Notes: generated by a model from the letters alone, not told the origin. Positions 45,958-56,023 are shown, counted from the first letter of the stretch. The stretch is 64,000 nt of DNA from Nostoc cf. commune SO-36 (GCF_023734775.1 NZ_AP025732.1:62001-126000), one strand, 5' to 3'. Made by a program: numbers and translations.

Positions 45958-47142
45958 ATGCTTACTCGTATTAAAGACTTAGCAACAAAATTAGCGCCTC
46001 GTTTAATTGAAATTCGCCGTCATATCCACTCTCACCCAGAACTGAGCGGTCAGGAGTACCAAACAGCAGCCTTTGTAGCTGGTGTTTTATCTTCCAGTGG
46101 TCTGCACGTACAAGAAGGAGTTGGTAAAACAGGCGTTATTGGAGAACTCCAAGGCACTAGCCAAAATGACCGTTTATTGGCAATTCGCACCGATATGGAT
46201 GCTTTGCCAATTCAAGAGGGCACAAATTTGGAATATGCCTCTCGCGCAGATGGTATTATGCACGCCTGCGGTCACGATGTCCACACCACTGTGGGGTTAG
46301 GAACGGCAATGGTGCTGTCCCAAGTGGCTGAGGAGTTGGGTGGAAAAGTGCGATTTTTATTTCAGCCAGCCGAGGAAATTGCTCAAGGGGCAAGCTGGAT
46401 GGTGAAAGATGGGGCAATGGAAAATGTCTCGGCTTTATTAGGGGTTCATGTTTTCCCTTCTATACCCGCAGGATCTATTGGTGTGCGTTACGGGGCATTA
46501 ACAGCTGCTGCTGATGACTTAGAAATTCTGATTATGGGAGAATCTGGGCATGGGGCGCGTCCTCATGAGGCGATTGATGCAATTTGGATTGCTTGCCAAG
46601 CCATTACTGCACTGCAACAAGCCATCAGCCGGACACAGAATCCGTTGCGCCCTGTAGTATTGAGCATCGGGAAGATTAATGGTGGCAGAGCGCCGAATAT
46701 AATTGCTGATAAAGTGCAGTTATTGGGAACCGTGCGATCGCTCCATCCCGAAACCCGTGCCCATCTGCCAAACTGGATTGAAAATATTGTAGCTAGTGTT
46801 TGCCATACTTACGGGGCAAAATATCAAGTCAATTATCGGCAGGGTGTACCCAGTGTCCAAAATGATTACGCGTTGACACAATTGTTGCAATCAGCCGCAG
46901 AAGAAGCTTGGAGTAGCGATCGCGTTCAAGTCTTACCCGAACCCTCTCTTGGTGCTGAAGATTTTTCTATGTATTTGGAACACGTCCCCGGTTCTATGTT
47001 TCGTTTGGGTGTCGGTTATAAAGAAAGAATTATTAATCACCCATTACACCATCCCCAATTTGAAGTTGATGAATCTGCAATTCTCACCGGCGTTGTAACT
47101 ATGGCGTATACCGCTTATAAATACTGTCAGCAAAATTCGTAA
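45958..47142 (+). CDS. M20D-family amidohydrolase (N-acyl-amino-acid or IAA-amino-acid hydrolase type)
   Basis: 394 residues from ATG 45958; the longer frame from 45865 has an unlikely start. Hydrolyses N-acyl amino acids with two metal ions. Metal ligands are visible in MHACGHDVHTT (near residue 102), QPAEE with the catalytic Glu, a His in LLGVHVFPSIPAGS and HHPQFEVDE near the end. The dimerisation domain with GESGHGARPHEAIDAI is present. In this family the substrate cannot be told from sequence. A strong terminator follows. Confidence 0.92.
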   Translation: MLTRIKDLATKLAPRLIEIRRHIHSHPELSGQEYQTAAFVAGVLSSSGLHVQEGVGKTGVIGELQGTSQNDRLLAIRTDMDALPIQEGTNLEYASRADGIMHACGHDVHTTVGLGTAMVLSQVAEELGGKVRFLFQPAEEIAQGASWMVKDGAMENVSALLGVHVFPSIPAGSIGVRYGALTAAADDLEILIMGESGHGARPHEAIDAIWIACQAITALQQAISRTQNPLRPVVLSIGKINGGRAPNIIADKVQLLGTVRSLHPETRAHLPNWIENIVASVCHTYGAKYQVNYRQGVPSVQNDYALTQLLQSAAEEAWSSDRVQVLPEPSLGAEDFSMYLEHVPGSMFRLGVGYKERIINHPLHHPQFEVDESAILTGVVTMAYTAYKYCQQNS

Positions 47143-47144
47143 AC

Positions 47145-47178
47145 AAAAACTCCCAGCAGATAAACGCTGGGAGTTTTT
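47145..47178. terminator. 13-bp bidirectional terminator
   Basis: AAAAACTCCCAGC, loop AGATAAAC, GCTGGGAGTTTTT. A perfect stem flanked by A and T tracts, placed between the amidohydrolase and the convergent hemerythrin gene. Confidence 0.88.
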
Positions 47179-47227
47179 GTTTAACTAACCTTTTTTAGCT
47201 AGCGGATATTGAAAGCCCGAAAGCATT

Positions 47228-48280
47228 CTACGCTTTCGATTCGGTAACAACACCCAGTTTTTCTTGAATTCTGGTCTTAGCGGCTTTGAACTCGGTAGCC
47301 AGTTGCTCACTTTGCTCGGTGCTCAAGTTGTTACGAATAGCAGCAAACATTGTGCTTTCTTCTTGACGAATATGGTCGCCAACAGCATTCATAAGCTGTG
47401 TAACTTGATTTTTGAATTCAGATGAAGAAGGGCTAATAGCCTTAATTTGCTCTAAAACACGCTTCATTTCAGCTTGTTCGTCAAATAACTCTTGGGTATT
47501 ATCTTGACCGTAGAAAGGGCGTACTCTTGGATAAACTACTTCCTCTTCAGCTTCGGCGTGAGCAGTTAAATCCTTGTAAATTTGACCGAAGTACTCTTGG
47601 ATCTTCTGTGGATTGTCGCTTTGCAGTAGTTCGGTGAACAAGGTATTTACCTTGTTGTGATCTAGGCGGATAACATCTTGGATATTCAGATCGCTTTTGT
47701 CGCTGGTTTGGGTGACAGCGCTACCTACTACACCACTGACTGCGGCCATAGCGTCTTGAACACGCGCCCAAATCCCTTGATCTGCATCTTGTCCTGTGAA
47801 TTCACGAACACCTAGAATTTCCAAAATACCTTTGAGTTGTTCTTGGTGAGCGCGGTTCTCAAAGTTAATGGTATTCAAAGGCCCGATCGCTAACAAAACA
47901 TCAGCACCAATTTTTTGAGCAGCCTTGTGAACTATCAAGCCACCCATTACGAGTTGGTGTTTCAGCAATTCATGCTGAGATACTTTTTCATACAGGCTCA
48001 ACTCAGAACCTTTGAACAATTCACGAGCTTTTGCAATGAATTCTGTAACAGTTTTCTTGGGTTCAGCTTGAATGCCATACTGACCAATTGCGGTTTCCAA
48101 AATACCAAGGTTTTTTTCGTCATCTTTAAGGAAATTCCGAATCCGGTCAGCAATTTCGCTATCAAGTCCTTCTCTCAAAAGCGATTGTTCATTTTCAATT
48201 ACTAACTGTTGAAGTGCTTTAATGCTTGCCAATTTTACGGCGATAGCATTACGTTTCGTATCATCTAAAGTAGTTACCAT
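47228..48280 (-). CDS. Hemerythrin HHE-domain protein
   Basis: 350 residues from ATG 48280 (MVTTLDDTKRNAIAVKLASI); the frame is open further upstream but without a good start. The N-terminal half (~1-165) is a DUF892/ferritin-like four-helix region. The C-terminal half (~220-330) is a hemerythrin-like HHE domain with ligands in RLDHNKVNTLF, LTAHAEAEEEVVYPRV and VGDHIRQEESTMF, so a di-iron site is likely. Relatives in cyanobacteria are linked to oxidative or osmotic stress and biofilm; no function is shown here. TCTCCTCGG complement (48285-48292) gives an AGGAG ribosome site. Confidence 0.88.
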   Translation of the reverse strand: MVTTLDDTKRNAIAVKLASIKALQQLVIENEQSLLREGLDSEIADRIRNFLKDDEKNLGILETAIGQYGIQAEPKKTVTEFIAKARELFKGSELSLYEKVSQHELLKHQLVMGGLIVHKAAQKIGADVLLAIGPLNTINFENRAHQEQLKGILEILGVREFTGQDADQGIWARVQDAMAAVSGVVGSAVTQTSDKSDLNIQDVIRLDHNKVNTLFTELLQSDNPQKIQEYFGQIYKDLTAHAEAEEEVVYPRVRPFYGQDNTQELFDEQAEMKRVLEQIKAISPSSSEFKNQVTQLMNAVGDHIRQEESTMFAAIRNNLSTEQSEQLATEFKAAKTRIQEKLGVVTESKA

Positions 48281-48526
48281 CCGTGTTCTCCTCGGCAAAG
48301 TGTTCAGAATTATTACTTGATATAACCTTGACACAGAGACTAGGGAGATTCCATCTTTCTTTTGAGCGATCGCACTCACAACTCTGGGTAGAGAAACACA
48401 AACTTTCGTTACAATTTCTGTTTTTATACTTTTAGATAGATAATATTTAAATCTGTATTCTATCCCCAGGTGGATAATATTTTAAGTAATAAGTACTAGC
48501 TTTATAAAACATTTTTTTAAAATAGA

Positions 48527-48760
48527 ATTCAGCAGTCAGAAATCAGAATTCAGTTGGATATTCTGTACACTGGTACATGAATAAGTGGGTTTAAAACTCC
48601 TACCAAATCCAATACAGTTCAGTTAAGCATCTCTTTCTTCTCTCTGCGTTCTCTGCGCCTTGGCGGTTCGTTAAAAAATTGACTTTGGAACCAGAGTTTT
48701 AGCCTTAACTGAACCGTATTGCTACCAAATCTATAATTTGGTAGGAGTCAAGAAATAGGG
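48527..48760. repeat. Dispersed repeat carrying a nested MITE
   Basis: The outer element begins GAATTCAGCAGTCAGAAATCAG and contains TTTAAAACTCCTACCAAATC ... TTTGGTAGGAGTC. It is split by a 113-bp insert at 48610-48722 with inverted ends CAATACAGTTCAGTTAAG / CTTAACTGAACCGTATTGC and the 9-bp duplication TACCAAATC at 48601-48609 and 48723-48731. A partial copy of the insert's right end is at about 57029-57053. Confidence 0.8.
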
Positions 48761-48796
48761 TTCGGTTAAGGCAAAAGACGCGATAAATCGCCGTCT

Positions 48797-51700
48797 CTAC
48801 AAAGTTTTTCCTCGGATGATCGCTAATACCTGCCCGGCGGTGACGAGTTGCCCTGGTTCGCAAAGGACTTCTACTACAGTTCCGGGATCATCCGGTAACA
48901 GAGTCATTTCTTGTTTCATTGCTTCCAAAATAATTACACTTGTGTCTTCCGTAATGCGATCGCCCACTTTGATTAATACCTGCCAGACGTTTGCTGTGGT
49001 TGGAGCGCTCAAGGCGTAGCAATCATCGGGAATAATGGTTGCACTTACTGGCGGAAGATCGGTTACAACAACACTGCTTTCATTTTCGGCTGTGGCTGTC
49101 CAGCGATCGCGTTCTTCTCGAAAGGCAATTCGCTGGCGGGTTTGGAATGTCGTCGCTTCTTGGGCAATTTCCTGTAAAAAGTCTTGATACTCACGGAATT
49201 TAAACGTGGTTTCTTCAATTTTGAGTTTGAACTTGCCTTCAATAAAATCCTCTCGATGGCGCATTAGTTCCTCGTGAGAAACTGGATAAAAGCGAATTTG
49301 ATCGAAGAATCGCAACAGCCAAGGTTTGCCATCTTTAAAATCTGTGGTTTGTTTGTAACGATTCCACATCTGTACGGTGCGTCCGACAAATTGATAGCCA
49401 CCCGGCCCCTCCATCCCATAAACGCAGAGATATGCACCACCGATCCCGACTGCATTCTCAGGAGTCCAGGTACGGGCAGGATTATATTTTGTAGTGACAA
49501 GGCGATGACGGGGATCGAGGGGTACTGCTACTGGCGCACCAAGATAAACATCACCTAAACCCATTACCAAATAACTGGCATTAAAAACAATTTCTTTGAC
49601 TTCTGCAATGCTGCCCAGCCCATTAATCCGGCGAATAAATTCAATATTGCTAGGACACCAAGGTGCATCTTTTCGCACCGACTGCATATATTTTTGAATG
49701 GCGAGTTGAGTTGATTCATCATCCCAAGACAACGGTAAATGTACAATACGAGTCGGCACTTCTAAGTTAGAAATATCTGGTAGATGAGATTCGATATTTT
49801 GTAATGCAGCAACTAAATTTGATTGGGAAATGACGCGGCTATCGTAGTGAATTTGTAGCGATCGCATTCCCGGCGTTAATTCTAAAATCCCATCAATGGG
49901 GTTGGTTTGCAAATAAACCATTAACTCATGCACCCGGAAACGCAACTTCAAATCCAGTACCAAATCACCGTATTCAACCAGCAAATATTTATCACTTGCT
50001 TGACGGTAAATAACGGCAGTTTGCTGATCATCTGCGGGAATTTCTGCCACAATCGCGCGATTTTCGGAGCCGTCAGCCATTAGAGCCATCGATTCTCCTA
50101 CTTGCAGCGTTTGGATTTGCCGATCTAACTGCGATTCTTGGTACAATGCTTGGTCAAAGGTGAGGCGATGGAATTGAATCGTATTGCCAGGTTTTAGTTG
50201 CCCAATTTTCCAGAGTTGTGCTTCGGCGATCGCAGCAGGACAGACAAAGCCTCCCAAACTCGGCCCATCCAAACCTAGAATAATCGGCATATCTCCGGTG
50301 AAATCGATTGTACCAATAGCATAAGCATTGTCATGAATATTAGAAGGATGTAGCCCCGCTTCACCGCCATCTTTCCGCGCCCAGGTTGGTTTTGGCCCAA
50401 TCAACCTAATTCCGGTTCGCGCCGAGTTGTAATGTACTTCCCAATGAGTACTGAAAAAAGTCTCGATGTCTTCATCGGTGAAGAAATCCGGCGCACCATG
50501 AGGGCCATACAAAACGCCAATTTCCCAATGATTTGAGTAGCTGGGAATCAATTCGGGAGAAATGGGTTGCGGTTCTTGGGACGCAAAGGGATACAATTTC
50601 AGGACATCACCCACCTGTAAGGCTCTGCCGCCATGTCCGCCAAACGCACCCAAGGTAAAAGTTGCTTTACTGCCTAAATAATCGGGTACATCAAACCCGC
50701 CTTGCACACAAATATAGGTGCGGAAACCATTACCCTGAATGTTGCCCAACCGTAGCGTACTCCCAGCTTTTACCGAAACTGCCGTCCAATAGGGAATCGG
50801 TTGTTTATCTAAAGTAGCTTTCATCGGCGCTCCTGTGAGGCAAATCACAGTATCGCAATTGAAGCGCAAAGCGGGGCCAAATAGGGTACATTCCAACCCG
50901 GCTGCCGATTCTGAATTACCTAAAATCCGGTTGCCCAACCGAAACGCTAAAGAATCCATTGGGCCAGAGGGTGGTACGCCGATATTCCAATAGCCCATCC
51001 GTCCCGGATAATCTTGAATAGTGGTCATCGTGCCTGGAACTAGCACATCAATTGTATTCGGGCGATAAGTAAAGCTATTAGTAAATTTTGTGGTAATATT
51101 GCCCTCAGCAAACGTCGAATCAGCAATAATTTGGCGCAAGTATTCCAGATTGGTTTCAATGCCATCGATGCGAGATTGAGCAAGGGCAGTTTGAAGAATA
51201 GCGATCGCATCCTCTCTTGAGTGTCCATGTACAATTACCTTCGCCAACAATGGATCGTAAAACGGTGACACTTTTGTGCCAGTAGCAATCCAAGTATCAC
51301 AGCGAATACCAGAAGCAAACTGCACTTGAGTTAACTCACCCGAACTCGGCTGAAAATTTTTATTGGCATCTTCGGCATAAACCCGCACTTGAATCGAATG
51401 TCCTTGCGGTTGATACTGGTATGATGCCAACTCCAGCGACTCACCTGCCGCTTGACGCACCATCCATTCTACTAAATCTACACCTGTAATAGCTTCTGTT
51501 ACACCATGCTCCACCTGTAAGCGGGTATTCACCTCTAAGAAGTAGAACTGTTGGCTATCCACATCGTAGATAAACTCAACCGTACCAGCCGACTGATAGC
51601 GAATTTCCTCACCGAGTTTAACAGCAGACTCATACAAGCGCTGCCGGAGAGCATCATTAATATTTGGTGCAGGGGCTTCTTCAATCACTTTTTGATTGCG

Positions 51701-52395
51701 CCGTTGCGTGGAACAATCGCGTTCACCGAGGGCAACTACGTTCCCTTCACCATCACCAAAAATTTGCACTTCAATGTGTCGTGCCCGTTCGATGTATTTT
51801 TCTAAAAATACTCCACTCTGACTAAAGTTATTGCGGCTTAACCGTTGGACATTTGCAAACAAGTCTGCCAAAGTATCTTCACTGCGGCACAATTGCATAC
51901 CAATACCGCCACCTCCCGCCGTACTTTTGATCATCACAGGATAGCCAATTTCTGCTGCTGCCTGTTTGACTTGCTGCAAATTCTCTAACAACAAACTACC
52001 GGGGACAAGTGGCACTCCAACAGCTTGGGCGATCGCTCTTGCTTCATGTTTGAGTCCAAATCGCCGCAGTTGATCGGGTGTAGGCCCAATAAACACAATT
52101 CCTGCTTTTGCACAAGCTTCGGCAAAGTCCACATTCTCACTCAAAAACCCATAGCCGGGATGAATTGCCTCAGCACCAGTCGCCTGTGCTGCCGTTAAAA
52201 TCGCCTCAGTCCGAAGATAACTTTGCGCCGCCGTCGCATCTCCAACACAGACGGCTTCCCCAGCTGCTGCAACATGGGCAGCGTGGGCATCGGCTTGGGA
52301 GTAGACTGCACCGAGGCAATACCGAGGCGATCGAGGGTGCGAATAATCCGGCAAGCAATTTCACCCCGATTAGCAATCAAAACTTTGTTGAACAT
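48797..52395 (-). pseudogene. Urea/guanidine carboxylase (biotin-dependent), single frameshift near N-terminus
   Basis: ~1200 residues if repaired. It starts ATG 52395 ([28 protein letters not shown]); one lost base near 52311 moves the frame, after which [20 protein letters not shown] continues unbroken to 48797. Domains in order: biotin carboxylase (~1-450, STAGGGGIGM, EVNTRLQVEH), a KipA/AHS2-like part (TIQDYPGRMGYWNIGVPPSGPMD), a KipI/AHS1-like part (YMQSVRKDAPWCPSNIEFIRRINGL) and a biotin carrier (ILEAMKQEMTLLPDDPG). The guanidine riboswitch and two DUF1989 genes upstream suggest guanidine, not urea, as substrate (family knowledge). The residue after the biotinyl lysine is Gln, where Met is usual. 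Confidence 0.9.
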
Positions 52396-52417
52396 CAGCG
52401 CTAAATCAATTAAAACA

Positions 52418-52537
52418 ATTCGCAATTCGCAATTCGCAATTCGCAATTCGCAATTACGTTTTGTGACGGGGATTTAGACCCCGACACAAAACGGGCTGCC
52501 TGTCTTGCTGGGGACTTAAACCCCCAAAGTTTGTTAA
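52418..52537. repeat. CAATTCG tandem plus dispersed repeat
   Basis: Five to six CAATTCG units run into ACGTTTTGTGACGGGGATTTAGACCCC with inverted parts (GTTTTGTG...CACAAAAC) and end GGGGACTTAAACCCCCAAAG. Nearly the same composite is at 63570-63726, so it is a mobile or recombining repeat. Confidence 0.75.
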
Positions 52538-52729
52538 GAGACTTTTAGTTAAAAAACATCCCATCAAGAGGCGCAAAGCCTTGCGCTCCTACAAACCTAC
52601 AAATAATTTGGGATAATTTATTTTTTGCTAGTCCCTAAGAACTGAACCAGCAACCAACAAGCATAGAGATTATCCCATTTTTGCAGAAATAGTCTCTACC
52701 ATTCATCTTTGTTTTTTTATAATTTTGAA

Positions 52730-52950
52730 AATTCCGAGTCCAAAGGTGCAAACTTCCGAGTTCAAAGGTGCAACTTCCGAGTTCAGAGGTGCAACTTCCG
52801 AGTTCAGAGGCTCAACTTCCGAGTTCAGAGGCTCAACTTTCGAGTTCAAAGGTGCAACTTCCGAGTTCCAAGGCTCAACTTCCGAGTTCCAAGGCTCAAC
52901 TTCCGAGTTCAAAGGCTCAACTTCCGAGTTCAAAGGCTCAACTCCGAGTA
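52730..52950. repeat. 21-bp minisatellite, about 10 copies
   Basis: Unit CAACTTCCGAGTTCAAAGGCT with a few variants (AGAGGTG, CAAGGCT). The period is a multiple of 3, so all frames stay open and both strands show heptapeptide-repeat ORFs (for example NSEVEPL on the minus strand). The ORFs look like by-products: no ribosome site or other protein segment is attached. Confidence 0.88.
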
Positions 52951-52955
52951 AATTT

Positions 52956-52983
52956 GTAGGGGCACGGCATGCCGTGCCCCTAC
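52956..52983. repeat. 28-bp perfect palindrome
   Basis: GTAGGGGCACGGCA and its exact complement with no loop. Same GTAGGGGC family as the hairpin at 10022. Lies between the minisatellite and the end of the second DUF1989 gene; may also end that transcript. Confidence 0.8.
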
Positions 52984-53032
52984 GGACACTCTGGTTGGAA
53001 CAATAATTTAATCCCTTGAAGGGGTGGAAGCA

Positions 53033-53674
53033 TCAAGCTGCGTCCCAAACAATCAACCTAACTGGCGTAGGATTGTAAGCATTGCATGGGTTGTTGATTT
53101 GCGGACAGTTAGAAATCAACACCATCACATCCATCTCTGCCCGTAGATCGATGATCTTCCCGGCTTCGGAAATCCCATCGACAATTTCCAATGTGCCATC
53201 TTCGTTGACAGGAACATTCATGTAGAAATTCACATTGCTGACGAGATCGCGTTTGTTCATCTCGTACTTGCTCAGTTCCAGCAAGTAATTCTCGACACAA
53301 GCGTGTAGATGCTTCTTGTGCAGCGCATAGCGCACTGAGTTGCTTTCCATGCTACACGCCCCGCCCAGCGTATCGTGTTTGCCACATTGATCCTGAATGA
53401 CGGTCATCATCACGTTTCCTTCGTTGGAAATCAACTGCGTGCCTGTAGTAATGAAAATATTACCTTGGCGGACAATGGTATCGGGAGCGCTATAACGCTC
53501 TGAGGTATCATCAGCGTTGTAAATTAGTGTGTCAACGGCTTGATTGCCTAGTAAATCGATAATCCGCAAAATTTGCCCTTTTTTGATGATCTTAGACCAG
53601 GGCTGACGGGCAGCCAACTCCTGATCATAAATTGCTCTTGCTGGATCGAGTTCGATGGGTAATGTTGCGACCAT
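53033..53674 (-). CDS. DUF1989 protein, urea-amidolyase-associated 2 / carboxyguanidine deiminase subunit
   Basis: 213 residues. DUF1989 fold: KIIKKGQILRIIDLLGNQAVDTLIYNADD, then GKHDTLGGACSMESN (conserved His/Cys region, about residues 98-112) and FYMNVPVNEDGTLEIVDGISEAGKIIDLRAEMDVMVLISNCPQINNPCN. In other bacteria UAAP1/UAAP2 form the heteromeric CgnAB enzyme that deiminates carboxyguanidine made by the carboxylase. The partner gene lies 67 bases upstream. The ATG 53674 is preceded by GAGGAAT. Downstream are repeats, then the carboxylase. Confidence 0.88.
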   Translation of the reverse strand: MVATLPIELDPARAIYDQELAARQPWSKIIKKGQILRIIDLLGNQAVDTLIYNADDTSERYSAPDTIVRQGNIFITTGTQLISNEGNVMMTVIQDQCGKHDTLGGACSMESNSVRYALHKKHLHACVENYLLELSKYEMNKRDLVSNVNFYMNVPVNEDGTLEIVDGISEAGKIIDLRAEMDVMVLISNCPQINNPCNAYNPTPVRLIVWDAA

Positions 53675-53741
53675 AATGGGATTCCTCTTTTATTTTCAGA
53701 TGCCAAGAAACAGAGATTGCCAACGCAAACTAAACTACCAA

Positions 53742-54497
53742 CTAATCCTGAGCAAATAATGCATCAGTGTTAATGAAACCACGAATCACTTCTTCATTTG
53801 CAGTGCGACACAAATCGTCCGGTGCTGGTGCAGATGATTTCCAAACGGTAAGCTGAATTGGCTTAGGCTTGTATACTGTATCGGGGTGTAACACATGGGG
53901 ACAGTTGGAAATAATCACCAACACATTCATTTCCGCCCGTAAATCAATAAAACTGCCTGGTTTTTCATTGCCTGTAACATATTCCAAGTCTCCATTTGGA
54001 TGCACTGCGACTCGGCTAAATAAATTAAGGTTAGGCATTAAGTCTTTACGAGTTAAACCACGCTTGCCCAAGGCTTTAAGGAAATTATTACGGGAGTTAT
54101 TGTAATCGCTTTCGCCATATTTGTTGTAAGTCCCTTCGCCATATTTGGCAGCATTGCTAGCAGCATTGCTGCAACCACAGATTAAATCGTGATGGCCGGA
54201 GGTATCCTCTGTGATGGAGAACAGAATGCGTCCCATATCAGAGTAAATTACCATGCCTTTTTTCACGAAGGCGTTGAACTGAATCTTGGCGGTATCTGCT
54301 ACGTTCAGCCGTTCAATTGGGCTATCGGCGTTGTAGCAAATCATGGAAACACCCTGAGATCCTTCCAAATCAGTCACACGCAGGGTATTTCCCCGTTTGA
54401 TGACGTAGTGCCAATACGCGCCACCAGGCAGCTTTTCATCGAGCAAAATCAGGCTTGGATCAATTGCCTCTAGATTCGGCAGAGTAGATGCTTGCAC
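53742..54497 (-). CDS. DUF1989 protein, urea-amidolyase-associated 1 / carboxyguanidine deiminase subunit
   Basis: 251 residues from GTG 54497, with AGGAGG 8 bases upstream. The same fold as the neighbour: YVIKRGNTLRVTDLEGSQGVSMICYNADSPIERLN, SGHHDLICGCSNAASN with conserved His and Cys, and GSFIDLRAEMNVLVIISNCPHVLHP. First gene after the guanidine-I riboswitch, hence under its control. In the known pathway guanidine is carboxylated, deiminated by this pair to allophanate and split by allophanate hydrolase; that hydrolase and a guanidine transporter are not seen in the window. Confidence 0.9.
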   Translation of the reverse strand: MQASTLPNLEAIDPSLILLDEKLPGGAYWHYVIKRGNTLRVTDLEGSQGVSMICYNADSPIERLNVADTAKIQFNAFVKKGMVIYSDMGRILFSITEDTSGHHDLICGCSNAASNAAKYGEGTYNKYGESDYNNSRNNFLKALGKRGLTRKDLMPNLNLFSRVAVHPNGDLEYVTGNEKPGSFIDLRAEMNVLVIISNCPHVLHPDTVYKPKPIQLTVWKSSAPAPDDLCRTANEEVIRGFINTDALFAQD

Positions 54498-54560
54498 TAT
54501 AAAATCCTCCTGTTACGGTTGTCAGTTGAAAAATTGAATAAAACTACTGACTCAAATAAC

Positions 54561-54700
54561 AAAGCCCAGGAGATTACCAATACAGTCATGCTGTCTGGCT
54601 CTCCCGGGCTTTTTTCCCGCCGTGTGACCGACTCGCTCTGAGTCGGCTGCTTCTCTTGGACCAGACATCACACTTTGGTGCGATCGGAACCCTAGAAGCT
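54561..54700 (-). promoter_or_regulatory. Guanidine-I (ykkC) riboswitch with terminator platform
   Basis: Minus-strand aptamer at 54600-54700. It holds the signature segments in order: CTAGGGTTCCG (54685-54695), CTGGTCCAAGAG (54653-54664) and ACACGGCGGGAAAAAAGCCC followed by GGGAGA (ending 54600). These match the guanidine-I consensus nearly base for base. The expression platform is a hairpin AAAGCCCGGGAGA / TCTCCTGGGCTTT (54561-54612) followed by GTTATTT; its left arm is the 3' part of the aptamer, so guanidine binding should block termination and turn the DUF1989-carboxylase operon on. Confidence 0.95.
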
Positions 54701-54833
54701 TATCCTTATTTAGTTGTCAATTTGAGTTTGCAAAACTTTTACAATATTATAAACAGAGGCTTTGGTTATTTAGATTAACATTTTTACGCCACGTTTGCTC
54801 ATTGTTATTTTCGCAAGGGTACTTAAAGTAATT

Positions 54834-54921
<88 letters not shown>

Positions 54922-55007
54922 GTTATCCAAAAAAACCCGATTAACAGATTCTTTATTCTAAAAAATCCGTCAATCAGGTCTTTTGGGAAAGGGTATAAAA
55001 TATCAAA

Positions 55008-55820
55008 CTACCTATTTTTTTTAAGTTCATGCATACTTCTGACAACCTTTGTTACTAAATTTCTGGGTGTAAATCTGATGCTTTCAGTCAATATTTTATT
55101 TCTCATCCCAGGAACGACAACGGTTTTATTTTTCATTAAGCCCCGATAACCAATTCTAGCGACGGTTTCTGTATCCATCATTCTATTAACGCTAGCAATT
55201 TTTGAATCTTCCATTGCAGCAGTTTGTTGAAATTCTGATGCAGTTGGCCCTGGACAAAGAACAGTTACGCTGACACCTGTGCCCTCTAATTCATTAGCGA
55301 TCGCTTCTGAAAATGATAATACATAAGCTTTTGTCGCAAAATAAACTGCCATTAGAGGCCCTGGTTGAAAAGCCGCTGCTGAGGCTACATTTAATATTTT
55401 TCCATAGTTTTGCTCGACCATATCTTTAAGAAACAACTTAGTTAAATGAGTCAGGCTGACCATATTTACCTGAAGCATTTGCAGTTCAATAGTCAAGTCT
55501 GTTTCGTTAAATACTCCATAAGTACCAAAGCCAGCATTGTTAACCAGCACATCAATTTTGATCGATTCTTGCTGTAGCTCTGTGAAAATCTCTTCTGGAG
55601 ATGTTGGGATAGATAAATCCTTAACAAAAGTTTTGACAGAGATGCCAAACTTTTGCGGAAACTCATCTATGATTTCAGTAAGTTTTTGTTCATTTTTATC
55701 TACTAACACAAGATTATAATTATGACGAGCAAAAATTTGGGTTAATTGATACCCTATCCCGCTAGCTGCTCCTGTAATTAGAGCAGTTCTTTTTTGCCGA
55801 CTTTCAGATGTTTTATTCAT
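55008..55820 (-). CDS. SDR-family oxidoreductase (DltE/YdfG-like)
   Basis: 270 residues. Cofactor loop ITGAASGIGYQL near residue 16, NNAG at ~93, and the catalytic set Ser (NVASAAAFQPGPLMAVYFATKAYV), Tyr (VYFATKAY) and Lys. VLCPGPTASEFQQTA follows. The C-terminal 40 residues (RNKILTESIRFTPRNLVTKVVRSMHELKKNR) are basic and may touch the membrane. The substrate is not known; similar proteins are annotated as acyl- or serine-3-dehydrogenase-like SDRs. Confidence 0.9.
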   Translation of the reverse strand: MNKTSESRQKRTALITGAASGIGYQLTQIFARHNYNLVLVDKNEQKLTEIIDEFPQKFGISVKTFVKDLSIPTSPEEIFTELQQESIKIDVLVNNAGFGTYGVFNETDLTIELQMLQVNMVSLTHLTKLFLKDMVEQNYGKILNVASAAAFQPGPLMAVYFATKAYVLSFSEAIANELEGTGVSVTVLCPGPTASEFQQTAAMEDSKIASVNRMMDTETVARIGYRGLMKNKTVVVPGMRNKILTESIRFTPRNLVTKVVRSMHELKKNR

Positions 55821-56023
55821 GTGATAAAAATGATTAACTGGAATTAATTAAGTTTTATAAAAATAGCTACAGCAATATATAATGTCTGCTGTAGCTATTT
55901 TTATGCAGACAATAAATGATGCTATCCACCTGAAATGAGTATGCTTCAATCCAGGATATTAAACGCAAATATAAAAATCTGTATCTATATAAACAACAAC
56001 AAAAAGATTTAATATTGTCACCA

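Larger units (their letters stand above)
52396..53032. other. Repeat-filled gap inside the guanidine operon
   Basis: No gene is supported. In order: CAATTCG tandem repeats (52420-52455); a dispersed repeat starting ACGTTTTGTGACGGGGATTT and ending CCCCCAAAGTTTGTTAA (52456-52537, copy at 63648-63726); a 21-bp minisatellite (52730-52950); and a perfect palindrome (52956-52983). Confidence 0.7.

Noticed and set aside
48797..52354. Taking the carboxylase start at about 52354
   Set aside because: This would lose the conserved [17 protein letters not shown] start, which is visible in the other frame up to 52395; a frameshift is the simpler reading.
52703..53006. Several ORFs of heptapeptide repeats over the minisatellite on both strands
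   Set aside because: They exist only because the repeat period is a multiple of three; no start signal or non-repeat domain is attached.
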